Part shown: positions 1 to 7,546 of the stretch, one piece after another
Position numbering within the stretch: position 1 is the first letter of the stretch
How the letters are laid out: each line of letters starts with the position of its first letter
DNA from: Planctomycetota bacterium
GTDB lineage: Bacteria; Planctomycetota; UBA1135; UBA2386
Direction of reading: 5' to 3'
Length of the DNA: 39,628 nt
Assembly (NCBI GenBank): GCA_027621295.1
Contig: JAQCBR010000023.1
Location: 1-39,628, forward strand
Notes under the pieces: generated by a model
Databases searched by the model: none
Seen by the model: only the letters and a program-made list of their open reading frames with translations
What the model was told of the DNA's origin: nothing
Position numbers and translations under genes: made by a program

Positions 1-8
1 CCCCGCCG

Positions 9-1307
9 CTAGGAGCCTCGCTGCGCCATCATGTAGGCGATCGCCGCCGCCGCGACGACCAGCAGGCCGATCATCGCGCGCGTGACGAGCTCGGCCTCGG
101 TCGGCGGGCGGCTGGGGACGCGCCGGGTCGTGCGAGCAGGCTTGGCGCGTGCGGCGGAGGCCGACGCGGTGCGGCGGCGACGGCGGCGGGGAGCTGCCGT
201 CTCGGTTTCGTCGGGCTCGACGTCCGGTGCCGGTAGGGCGGCGAGCGCGGCGGCGGCGTTCGCGGGCCTGTTGGCGGGTTCGAATCCGAGCAGCGAGGCG
301 AGGAAGCGCCGCAGCACGGGGCTCCGGCCGGTGAGCGCGTGCTCGATGTCGGGTCTCTGCCCGGCAGCGTGCTGCGCGCGGATCTCGGCCTTCGTCCCGC
401 GTACGGGCGGGTGTCCGGTGAGCGCTGTGAACAGCGTGGCCCCGAGCGCGTAGAGGTCGGAGCGGCGGTCGCTCTGGCGGCGCGTCAGCGACTCGGGCGC
501 GAGGTAGGCAGCCGTGCCGCCGCGATGCTTCGTTCCCGCGAGGCCGAAGTCCCCGAGCTTCGCGTTGCCGAACGCGTCGAGCAGCACGTTGGCTGGCTTG
601 ATGTCGCCGTGGACCAGACCCTGCTCCTCGAGGTAGCCGAGCGCACGGAGGAGTCCCGCTGCGATCGGCTGGACGCGCGACCAGGGGAGCGGGCCGTGCG
701 CGCGGAGGGCCTCGAGCAGGGTTCCGCCCGCCATCAGCTCGGTGACGAGGAACTGGCCGTGCGGGCTGTCGCCGAAGTCGACGACGCTGATCACGTGGGG
801 GTGGTAGAGCCCGGCGATCAGACGCGCTTCCTCGACTTCCTTCTCGCTGCGCGCGGCGCTGTCGTGGAACAGCTTCAGCGCGAACCGGCGCTCCAGGGTC
901 GGGTTCTCGACCTCGTACACGGTCGCGAAGCCACCCCGGCCCAGCGTGCGGATCACCCGGTACGGGCCGACCGGGGCGTCGGCGGGGAGGCTCGAGGGGG
1001 AGGGCGCGTCGTGGTCCTCGGCCGCAGGGGGACGCTCGGCGGCAGAGTCTGCCGCGGCGCCGTCGCCCTGGGTCCGCTCGAAGCGGATGACCGCGTACGG
1101 CGTCGTCAGCTCGTCACCGACCGCGAGCCGGTGGGATTCCCGGTCGGACGTCTCGATCTCGACGTGCGGGGGCACGAAGTGGAGCTTCGCGGTTGGCGCG
1201 TCGCTGCGCGTTCCGAGGGGCGTGTCGATCGACGCGTCCGCCGTCACGCGGACGGCGCGCGTGCCGCGCTCGGTGTGGATGTGGACGACGGCAGAGAGGG
1301 AGGTCAC
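9..1307 (-). CDS. Tail-anchored serine/threonine protein kinase
   Basis: Predicted Hanks-type Ser/Thr kinase of 432 aa. Residues 1-75 form a beta-rich region I cannot assign, followed by an acidic, Pro/Ala-rich linker. The kinase domain (about 113-360) has a glycine loop (GRGGFATV), the ATP-binding Lys145 in ALKLF, a catalytic loop reading HGDIKPAN (233-240), DFG (253-255) and an APE-type motif (LAPES). The catalytic loop has Gly in place of the Arg of HRD, so this is a non-RD kinase. After an Arg/Ala-rich stretch there is one membrane helix at the very C-terminus (about 411-429, ending AQRGS), so the kinase should be cytoplasmic and tail-anchored without an ectodomain. I chose GTG at 1307. 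An ATG at 1427 would overlap the upstream gene by 31 bp and add 40 residues of non-coding-like composition. It is the last gene of the sigma/kinase run. The kinase call is firm, but the substrate is unknown. Confidence 0.88.
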   Translation of the reverse strand: MTSLSAVVHIHTERGTRAVRVTADASIDTPLGTRSDAPTAKLHFVPPHVEIETSDRESHRLAVGDELTTPYAVIRFERTQGDGAAADSAAERPPAAEDHDAPSPSSLPADAPVGPYRVIRTLGRGGFATVYEVENPTLERRFALKLFHDSAARSEKEVEEARLIAGLYHPHVISVVDFGDSPHGQFLVTELMAGGTLLEALRAHGPLPWSRVQPIAAGLLRALGYLEEQGLVHGDIKPANVLLDAFGNAKLGDFGLAGTKHRGGTAAYLAPESLTRRQSDRRSDLYALGATLFTALTGHPPVRGTKAEIRAQHAAGQRPDIEHALTGRSPVLRRFLASLLGFEPANRPANAAAALAALPAPDVEPDETETAAPRRRRRRTASASAARAKPARTTRRVPSRPPTEAELVTRAMIGLLVVAAAAIAYMMAQRGS

Positions 1308-1396
1308 GTGGTCTACGAGGCGCGATCGGGCGCGGCATTCTGGACCGCTCCCGGCTCCAGCGAAACCCCGCAGTCGCGGCGCGCTGACCCTCTCGT

Positions 1397-3193
1397 TCAG
1401 TCCCGGAAGCAGCCGCGGTCGTTCCACGGCACTCCGGACTGGAGCCGGTAGTCGCCGCGCTCGGGGTCCCGGAATCGCGGATCGACGGATCGATTGCCGG
1501 ATCCAGGGTAGGGCTGGTACGTGATCGAGCGTTCGATCACGATCTCACCGAGACCAGAGGCCTGGATCTCCGGTGTGGTGTAGTCGCGCCCGATTCCGGT
1601 CCAGGCAGCGTTGTCCCAGACGATGCACTGGTCGAGGCGGATGGAGCCCTCGCGGAGCACGGTGAATCCGCCCATCGACACGTTGTCCCCGGATGCTGCG
1701 TTGCGCGTGAACGTGCATCGCTCGGCCACCATCGTTCCGTCTTCGATGCAGGCGATGCAGGAGTTCAGCGTCGCGTAGTTCGCGACGACGAGACAGTCCC
1801 GGAGTTCGAGCGCGCCGCCGCTGGCGGTCGTGAGTGCGCCACCGAAGGCAGAGCCGCCGAGGCCGTTGCAGCAGACGATGCAGTCTTCGAGGACGATGCG
1901 GGATTCGCTCTGCGCGATGACACCGCCGCCCGCCTTGATGTATCGCCCGTTGTCCTTGTTGAAGAGCTTGTAGCCGTTGCCCATCGCGAGGGTCAGGCCG
2001 CGGACGAAGACCGTGGCGCCGGGTGCGTTCGTGAAGACGACGGGTGACGGTTCCAGGTCGGACGGAAGCGCGAGCAGCGCGGTGCGAGCCGCGCCCTCGA
2101 GTCCGACCAGCGTCACGGTCTTCGCCTGGTCCGCGAGCAGGGGCCTGACCCCGTGGTCGCCGGGCCCGATGACGATGAACGCTCCGTCGGCGCTGGCGTC
2201 GTAAGCCTCCTGGACCGTCGCGAACTCCTCCGGGACGCGCAGCACGACGGCATCGGCGGGGAGGGGATCGGGGACGCGACCCTCGAACGTCGTGCGCCAG
2301 GGCATCGCGCGGACGAGCTCGGCGAAGCGGATCTGGAGGCCCTCCCCGCGAACGAGCCACCCATCGCCCGCGTCGACGTCCGTCTCCGCACGGGGCGCCG
2401 GGCTGTCTCCGCCGTCTCCGGGGATCCACTGGGCTGCGCCGAGCGCGAGGCCGGCCGCGACCGCGACGCCGGCGGCGAGAAGCCGGTAGGGGCGTGCGGG
2501 CCTCACGGCGAGACAGGGAACGAGCTCGATCGACAGCGTCTCGGGATCTGGGGTCCGCTCCGCGATCTCGGCGCGGGTCGCGCGCGCCACGACGCTGGCG
2601 AGCGGTTCCGGCAGGCGGCCGCCCCCGAGCCAGAGCATCAGGCGCGCCAGGGCGTAGACGTCGGTGGCTGCGGTGAACGCATCGCCGGCGCGGAGCTCGG
2701 GAGCGTCGAACTCGTCGAAGTCCGTCACCGCCTCGGGATGGGGCAGCGAACGCTCGACGCCGAAGTCGAGCAGCACCGCCGATCCGTCGGGTCGGAGCAT
2801 CACGTTCTCCGGGCGCAGGTCGCGGTGCAGCAGTCCGCGTGCGTGGAGGCTGCCGAGCGCGGAGCACAGATCCCGTCCGATCTCCGCGATCCTCCTCGCG
2901 GACAGCGGGCGTCTGGCGGCGGTCAAGGGCTCTCCCTCGACGAGCGCCAGCGCGATGCGGAGTTCGTCGTCGCGCTCCTCGATCCCCCAGAGGCTGACGA
3001 CGTGGGGGTGCTCGACGGCCGCGAGCGCGCGCGCCTCACCCAGGAAGTGCTCGCGGATCGGCGCGGTGTGCGACGACCGTGCGTACACCTTCAGCGCGAC
3101 CTCCCGGTCGAGCAGCACGTCGCGAGCCCTGTAGACCACGGATCGTGAGCCGCGGCCGATCTCTCCGATGATCTGGAATCGTTCGGTGGTCAT
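1397..3193 (-). CDS. Transmembrane Ser/Thr kinase with C-terminal parallel beta-helix
   Basis: 598 aa. The N-terminal kinase domain (about 6-225) has GRGSRSVV, Lys35 in VALKVY, the catalytic loop HRDLRPEN (123-130; the usual Lys after HRDL is Arg) and DFG (143-145). The C-lobe is short, with DAPEL in place of a full APE motif. A single membrane helix lies at about 237-256. Beyond it is an acidic linker and, from about 310, a right-handed beta-helix of the pectin-lyase type. Its coils repeat a short motif (LEDCIVCCN, LRDCLVVAN, AERCTFTRN, LDQCIVWDN). The start of the helix (VPEEFATVQEAYDAS) closely resembles the same point in the neighbouring 720-aa kinase, so the two are probably duplicates. 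Topology should place the helix outside the cytoplasmic membrane as a possible sensor. It starts 21 bp after the 720-aa kinase. The Arg substitution and short C-lobe leave open weak or absent catalytic activity. Confidence 0.88.
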   Translation of the reverse strand: MTTERFQIIGEIGRGSRSVVYRARDVLLDREVALKVYARSSHTAPIREHFLGEARALAAVEHPHVVSLWGIEERDDELRIALALVEGEPLTAARRPLSARRIAEIGRDLCSALGSLHARGLLHRDLRPENVMLRPDGSAVLLDFGVERSLPHPEAVTDFDEFDAPELRAGDAFTAATDVYALARLMLWLGGGRLPEPLASVVARATRAEIAERTPDPETLSIELVPCLAVRPARPYRLLAAGVAVAAGLALGAAQWIPGDGGDSPAPRAETDVDAGDGWLVRGEGLQIRFAELVRAMPWRTTFEGRVPDPLPADAVVLRVPEEFATVQEAYDASADGAFIVIGPGDHGVRPLLADQAKTVTLVGLEGAARTALLALPSDLEPSPVVFTNAPGATVFVRGLTLAMGNGYKLFNKDNGRYIKAGGGVIAQSESRIVLEDCIVCCNGLGGSAFGGALTTASGGALELRDCLVVANYATLNSCIACIEDGTMVAERCTFTRNAASGDNVSMGGFTVLREGSIRLDQCIVWDNAAWTGIGRDYTTPEIQASGLGEIVIERSITYQPYPGSGNRSVDPRFRDPERGDYRLQSGVPWNDRGCFRD

Positions 3194-3214
3194 GCAGCTC
3201 GGCTGCTCGTGGGA

Positions 3215-5377
3215 TCAGCGGCTCTGCAGCGCGCCGTGGGTAGCCCGCCCGTCGGCGTCGACGCCCGCGAATCCCGGCACCAGCCGGAGATCACCGGAGC
3301 GGAAGTCGACGAAGCGCGGAATGCTCGAGTCGCGATCGCTGATGATGCAGTTGTTGACCGCCCGGACCGCGCCCTTCTCGTAGGGGCCGAACGTCCCGAC
3401 CTGCTCGCCAGCGTTACCCCAGACGATGCACTCCTTGACGAGGATGGTGCCGCCGTGCGAAGCGGCGAGCCCACCCTGGATACCGAAGAGATCCCGCCCC
3501 GAATTGCCGAACACGGTGCAGCGTTCGACCAACACCTCGGCATCCTCGCCCAGGGAGAAGATGCCGCCGCCGCAGGCCCAGGCCGCGTTGCCCAAGACCA
3601 CGCAGTCACGGATCTTCGCGGTGCCGCTGGCCACGATCCCGCCGCCGAACGTCGTCGGCTGGTCGAGGCCGTTGCCGTAGACGACGCAGTGCTCGACGAC
3701 GGCCGGGATGGCAGTGAGGTGGAGGCCGCCGCCGTAGCGATCCGCGCCGTTGTTGTCGTCGGAGGACTTGGTTCCGGTTCCCCCGGTGATCGATAGGCCG
3801 CGCACGACGAACGGACGCTCGCGCCAGTCGCTGTTGAGGCTGTAGGCCTTCTCGAGGTCGGCCGTGGACACCGCTGCGCGGTCGAGTCCCGTCGCGTCGA
3901 GCCGCGTGACCCGCGGTCCGTCCTGGCTGCAGAGTTCGACCGGGTGCTTGGAGATCGACAGTGCTTCGTTCCACGTGCCCGCTCCGATCAGGATGCGGTC
4001 GAAGGGCTGGCTCGCGTCGATCGCCTCCTGGATCGTCGGGAAGTCCTCGGGGCAGCGGAGGACGCGCTGGTCGCCAGAGGCAGCGGGAGCCTCGTAAGGC
4101 ACCCGGAACTCGAAAGCGCCGGGGGGGATCTCGGCCGGCACGACGTCGCGCGGCTTGGCCTGGTTGGACGGGTACTCGATCCAGCGATGGCCGTCGGCGG
4201 CTAGGTCGGGTTGGTCGGCATCGGCGGGCGATAGCGTCGCGCCGAGCTCGAAGCCGATCAGCACGCCTGCGGCGGCGGCGAGTGCTGCCACCGGGGTCGC
4301 CCAGCTGCCGAACCTCCGCGCCCTGGCCGACGGAGCGGGGTCCCTCTGGTCTGCGGGCAGCAGCACGCGACGGAGTGCATCGGCGAGCGCCTTCGCTGAC
4401 GCGGGTCGTTCGCCGGGGAGCAAGGACATCGCGGTCGAGACGACGTCGGACACGGACTTGGGCACGTCCGTGCGGCACTGCCAGAGCGGAACGAATCGGC
4501 CAGCCTTCGTCGCGTCGCGCTGCTCCTGCGCACTCGCCCCGGGGACCGGAAGCAGCCCGGTCATCAGCCAGTAGAGGAGGACCCCGACCGAGAACAGGTC
4601 GCTCGCAGGAGTGGGCTGCCCGCCGCCGAGGACCTCCGGCGCCTCGAAGGCGGGGGTCCCCGCCGTCGATCCGAGCACGACCTCCTCGTCCGAGATCCGT
4701 CGCGCGATCCCGAAGTCGAGCAGGATCGTCGTGCCGCCGCGGCGACGCATGATGTTCTGCGGCTTCACGTCCCGGTGGACGACGCCGCGGTCGTGGAGTG
4801 CTTGCAGCGCTTCACAGACGTCGATGCCGACGCGAACCGCTTCGATCGGATGGAGAGGTCCCCTCCGTTCGATGATCCGGCCGAAGTCCTCGCCGTCGAT
4901 CCACTCCAGCGCGAGCGAGATGTGGGGTGGGCCCGTGCGCGCGGGGGCGGTGTGGAGGCCGAAGATCCGGAGCACGTTCGGATGCTCGGTCTGCGCCATC
5001 GTCCGCGCCTCGCGGAGGAAGCGCTCGCGGTCGGCGTCGGTGGCGCCGAGCACGGGGTCGAGGATCTTCAGCGCGACGATCCGACCGAGCGTCTCGTCCC
5101 GCGCCTTGAGCACGCGCGCGTAGCCGCCGCGCCCGGCGACTTCCAGCACCTCGTAGCCGTGTGGGATCGCGGGATCACGACCGTCCCCATCCTCTTCGTC
5201 GTCCGGGGGCGCGGTGCGCAGCATCGCCAGCGTGCGGAACGCGCGGATCTGCCTCTCGGACACGCCCCGGGCGCGGTAGCCGTCCCAGTCGATCGACGAG
5301 CCGTCGGCCAGCTGGGCGGCCAGCTGGTCGAGCAGATCCGCTTCCGAGGTCGGCAGGTCTTCGGGGAGGTCCTTCAT
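3215..5377 (-). CDS. Transmembrane Ser/Thr kinase with C-terminal parallel beta-helix
   Basis: 720 aa. An acidic N-terminal segment (1-70) precedes a full Hanks-type kinase domain (about 74-340). Visible motifs are GRGGYARV, Lys104 in VALKIL, HRDVKPQN (201-208), DFG (221-223), a GTPAFEAPE activation segment and SVGVLLYWLMTG. A membrane helix sits at about 358-380, followed by a Pro-rich linker and a right-handed parallel beta-helix from about 430 to the end. The coils repeat VEHCVVYGN, IRDCVVLGN, VERCTVFGN and VKECIVWGN with GGG turns. All canonical catalytic residues are present, so this is the best candidate for the active kinase of the set. Its start lies 18 bp downstream of the sigma factor stop, implying co-transcription. 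The ligand of the helix is unknown; carbohydrate or cell-surface polymer is a guess from the fold. Confidence 0.92.
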   Translation of the reverse strand: MKDLPEDLPTSEADLLDQLAAQLADGSSIDWDGYRARGVSERQIRAFRTLAMLRTAPPDDEEDGDGRDPAIPHGYEVLEVAGRGGYARVLKARDETLGRIVALKILDPVLGATDADRERFLREARTMAQTEHPNVLRIFGLHTAPARTGPPHISLALEWIDGEDFGRIIERRGPLHPIEAVRVGIDVCEALQALHDRGVVHRDVKPQNIMRRRGGTTILLDFGIARRISDEEVVLGSTAGTPAFEAPEVLGGGQPTPASDLFSVGVLLYWLMTGLLPVPGASAQEQRDATKAGRFVPLWQCRTDVPKSVSDVVSTAMSLLPGERPASAKALADALRRVLLPADQRDPAPSARARRFGSWATPVAALAAAAGVLIGFELGATLSPADADQPDLAADGHRWIEYPSNQAKPRDVVPAEIPPGAFEFRVPYEAPAASGDQRVLRCPEDFPTIQEAIDASQPFDRILIGAGTWNEALSISKHPVELCSQDGPRVTRLDATGLDRAAVSTADLEKAYSLNSDWRERPFVVRGLSITGGTGTKSSDDNNGADRYGGGLHLTAIPAVVEHCVVYGNGLDQPTTFGGGIVASGTAKIRDCVVLGNAAWACGGGIFSLGEDAEVLVERCTVFGNSGRDLFGIQGGLAASHGGTILVKECIVWGNAGEQVGTFGPYEKGAVRAVNNCIISDRDSSIPRFVDFRSGDLRLVPGFAGVDADGRATHGALQSR

Positions 5378-5395
5378 CGGCGAGTGCGTCCGGGC

Positions 5396-5974
5396 TCAGC
5401 CCCGTTCGATCCTCCTCGCGATTTCCTGGATGCCGCGGCCAACCGCCTTGCGAGCCGCCTCGGCGGTCGAGAACCCGCAGTCCACGGCGATCTGCTCGAA
5501 CGTCGATCCGAGCTCGAGCCGCAGCTGGATCGCGGTGCGGAGCCGCTCGTCCAACTTGCCGAGGGCATCCTCGTACGCGCCGAAAGCCTCCGTGTTGGTC
5601 AGCGCGTCGAGCGGAGAGCGGCCCGACACCGATTCGTCGGGAGCGGAAGTGTCGCTCAGCGTCTTCTGCTGGAGGCCGCGGCTGCTGCGGCGGTATTCGT
5701 CGGCGACCGCGTGGAGGGCCGAGGCGCGCAAGAAGGCCCAGAACGAACCCGGCCCGCGGTGATCGAACTCCGGCAGCCGACTCCAGGCCCGGGCGAGGAT
5801 CTCCTGCACGAGGTCGGGCGTATCGAGCAGACTCCGGCTCGACGACGGGAGTCGCCCGGCCAGGAAGCGCTCGAGCCGAACGCGGTAGTAGCGGAGCAGC
5901 GTGGTGCTCGCGGCGTCGTCCCCGGCCAGTGCTTGCTGGAGCAGTGACAGCGTGGTCTGGATGCGTTGCGCCAT
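5396..5974 (-). CDS. ECF-like RNA polymerase sigma-70 family factor
   Basis: 192 aa when started at the ATG at 5974. The longer upstream reading is Arg/Pro-rich and does not look coding. Region 2 is seen at about 45-95 (DTPDLVQEILARAWSRL, then a WAFLRASALHAVADEYRR segment). Region 4 is at the C-terminus (LGKLDERLRTAIQLRLELGS, then FEQIAVDCGFSTAEAARKAV as the helix-turn-helix). The order sigma2-sigma4 without region 3 or 1.1 is that of ECF factors. It is first in a run with three Ser/Thr kinases, with 18 bp to the next start. Such sigma-kinase linkage is known in Planctomycetota, where phosphorylation is proposed to replace an anti-sigma factor. No anti-sigma gene is seen here, which fits that model. 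The promoter it recognises cannot be read from the sequence. Confidence 0.9.
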   Translation of the reverse strand: MAQRIQTTLSLLQQALAGDDAASTTLLRYYRVRLERFLAGRLPSSSRSLLDTPDLVQEILARAWSRLPEFDHRGPGSFWAFLRASALHAVADEYRRSSRGLQQKTLSDTSAPDESVSGRSPLDALTNTEAFGAYEDALGKLDERLRTAIQLRLELGSTFEQIAVDCGFSTAEAARKAVGRGIQEIARRIERG

Positions 5975-6449
5975 TCCCGAGAGGTGAGGTTCGCCCTGCT
6001 TGCCGGCTCGGAGCAGGACGTTCCTGGGGCCCGCGGCTTGGGGGGGCCGAGAGCAAGGACCGTCGGGGCGCCGATTCGGAGACCCGTCCCCAGTGAACCG
6101 GCGCACCCGGTCGGTCGGGCGCGCAGTCTCCAGCGCGCAGGCTAGCGCGCTCGAGAGGTCACGCCAAGGATGGCCGCCCCTCTCTTCTCTCCGGTTCCGT
6201 CCCTCGCCGAAGCGTTCAGCTCTCCCCCACGTCTCTCGGCACCGCCTGCGCCCGGGAAGCTGAACTGCACTGATCGACGACACGGCCCACTAACAACGCC
6301 GTGGGGCTCCGGACCGGACGCGAAAACCCAGTCGAGGCGCCCAAAAAAACCCGACCTGACTGGGCTCACGCTGGGCGCCGCCGCCAAGCAAGCAACTCGG
6401 AGGCTGTAGGCCGACTTGGTCACAGGCTGCGAGCGGGTGTTCTGCGCGC
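5975..6449. other. Intergenic region between sigma factor and Rpn gene
   Basis: About 475 bp with no convincing gene. Short open frames here are Arg/Pro/Ser-rich and lack a family signature. Both flanking genes are on the minus strand, so the region should hold the 3' end of the Rpn transcript (right side) and the promoter of the sigma/kinase run (left side). It contains a run of seven A (6343-6349), which reads as a T-run on the minus strand, and two interleaved inverted repeats listed separately. I could not pick a clear -35/-10 pair. Confidence 0.6.
6327..6379. repeat. Two interleaved perfect inverted repeats (possible terminator or pseudoknot)
   Basis: CCCAGTC at 6327-6333 pairs with GACTGGG at 6358-6364. 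GGCGCCCA at 6336-6343 pairs with TGGGCGCC at 6372-6379. The arms alternate (A, B, A', B'), so in RNA they can form either alternative hairpins or an H-type pseudoknot. A seven-A run (6343-6349) lies inside and is a U-run in minus-strand RNA, 70-120 nt beyond the Rpn stop codon. A terminator for the Rpn transcript is the simplest reading. Confidence 0.5.
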
Positions 6450-7454
6450 CTACTCGGTCGCCTTGTCTTCGAGCAATAGTTCCTCGATTCGCTCCACGAT
6501 TGCGGCGCGAGCGACAAGCTCGACCAACCGATCGGGAGATGCGGACTCGACGGCACGTTCGATCGGTGCTGGCACGTCGCCGAAGCGTGCGCGGAGGGTG
6601 ACGAGGATCGACTCGATGCGTCCCTGCGCGATCCCCTGAGATATCCCCTGAGATATCCCCTTCGCGACGCCGCTTCCGAAGATCTGGTCGTAGGTCGAAG
6701 CCATCTGGTCCTCCTGACTCGGCCGAAGTTCTGTGTGGATGATAGCGCGTAGTTCGTCACCTGGCAGATCGAGGACCTGCGTGACGTAGAGGAAGAAGCT
6801 GGAGAGGAACTCGGCGCCGCTGGAGGTTTCGGCGAGGCGATGGAGCAGGTAGCGAAGTCCGCGGAAGAGGGCCGGGACGTCGGCGGTGTTGCGGACGTCG
6901 CGGAGCGCGTGGAGTCCGAGGAGCGCGCGGTCGGTGGACGCGAGTGCGGCGAGCTCTCGGTCGGATCGCCGGGTCAGGTCCTCGAGCAGCACGCTGAAGC
7001 TGAGGAGATGCTCACCGAGCGCATCGTGGAAACCTTGGGGTCCGCCGGTGAGGGTCGCGAGCTTCAGGGGTGCGTTCCAATGTCTTGGGCCGTGGTGGAT
7101 CAGCCCAGGCAGAACGACCGGTAGAAGCGGGTCCTCCGGGTGCTCGCGGCGATGGCGCGCTTGGATCCGAACCGCATAGCGGAGGCACTGCAGGACTGCG
7201 CCGGGATCGTCGTAGCTCTTGTGTTCGAGCAGGAAGTAGATCGTTCCCGGCTCATCCCTGAAGCGTGCGCAGAACAGCAGGTCGACGTGTGCCGCTGTCT
7301 TGCCGACCTCCTTGAGCGCGTCGGTCGCGCGCTGGAGCGAGCTCCAGTCGATGGCGGTTGTGGCTTCCTGCGGCAGCAGAGCCCGGAGCAGCCCCTCTGC
7401 GTCCTCGGGACTCCCGAACGCGGCGAAGAACAGGCTGTCGTGGGGCTGCGGCAT
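6450..7454 (-). CDS. Rpn family PD-(D/E)XK nuclease / putative transposase-like protein
   Basis: 334 aa, the usual size for the Rpn/YhgA-like family (transposase_31, PF04754). The N-terminus (PHDSLFFAAFGSPEDAEGLL) is the family's typical opening. A PD-(D/E)XK core is visible as Asp58 in HVDLLF, then Glu77-His-Lys79 in LLEHKS. The C-terminus has the characteristic GxxxG-type run (GISQGISQGIAQG, about 260-272) before a final helical segment. Characterised E. coli Rpn proteins are DNA endonucleases that stimulate recA-independent recombination, and phage-defence roles have been reported for some. It stands alone, with 92 bp to the lipid gene upstream and a long gap downstream. No terminal inverted repeats or target duplication were seen, so there is no evidence that it is part of a mobile element. 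Start ATG at 7454. Confidence 0.88.
   Translation of the reverse strand: MPQPHDSLFFAAFGSPEDAEGLLRALLPQEATTAIDWSSLQRATDALKEVGKTAAHVDLLFCARFRDEPGTIYFLLEHKSYDDPGAVLQCLRYAVRIQARHRREHPEDPLLPVVLPGLIHHGPRHWNAPLKLATLTGGPQGFHDALGEHLLSFSVLLEDLTRRSDRELAALASTDRALLGLHALRDVRNTADVPALFRGLRYLLHRLAETSSGAEFLSSFFLYVTQVLDLPGDELRAIIHTELRPSQEDQMASTYDQIFGSGVAKGISQGISQGIAQGRIESILVTLRARFGDVPAPIERAVESASPDRLVELVARAAIVERIEELLLEDKATE
6633..6656 (-). repeat. Perfect 12-bp tandem duplication inside the Rpn gene
   Basis: CCCCTGAGATAT occurs twice head to tail, followed by a third partial copy (CCCCTT). It encodes the ISQG unit of the GISQGISQGIAQG run. The unit is a multiple of three, so slippage would add or remove four residues without breaking the frame. 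Confidence 0.85.
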
Positions 7455-7546
7455 GGACCGGCCGACTCTGTGTGCCAGCCCCGTCCATGTGGGGCGCGCA
7501 CCCAGATCGGTGACGCGGACACCTCGTCCAGCGGCCTCGCATCCGG

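Noticed and set aside
276-288. GGGTTCGAATCCG resembling a tRNA T-loop
   Set aside because: It lies inside a well-supported kinase reading frame, and no acceptor, D or anticodon stem can be built around it.
6142-6423. 93-aa minus-strand and 79-aa plus-strand open frames in the gap
   Set aside because: Compositions are Arg/Pro/Ser-rich with no motif and no ribosome binding site, and the stretch includes the interleaved repeats.
6450-7454. The Rpn gene as part of an insertion sequence
   Set aside because: No terminal inverted repeats or target-site duplication were seen at its borders. Rpn genes are often not mobile despite the family name.
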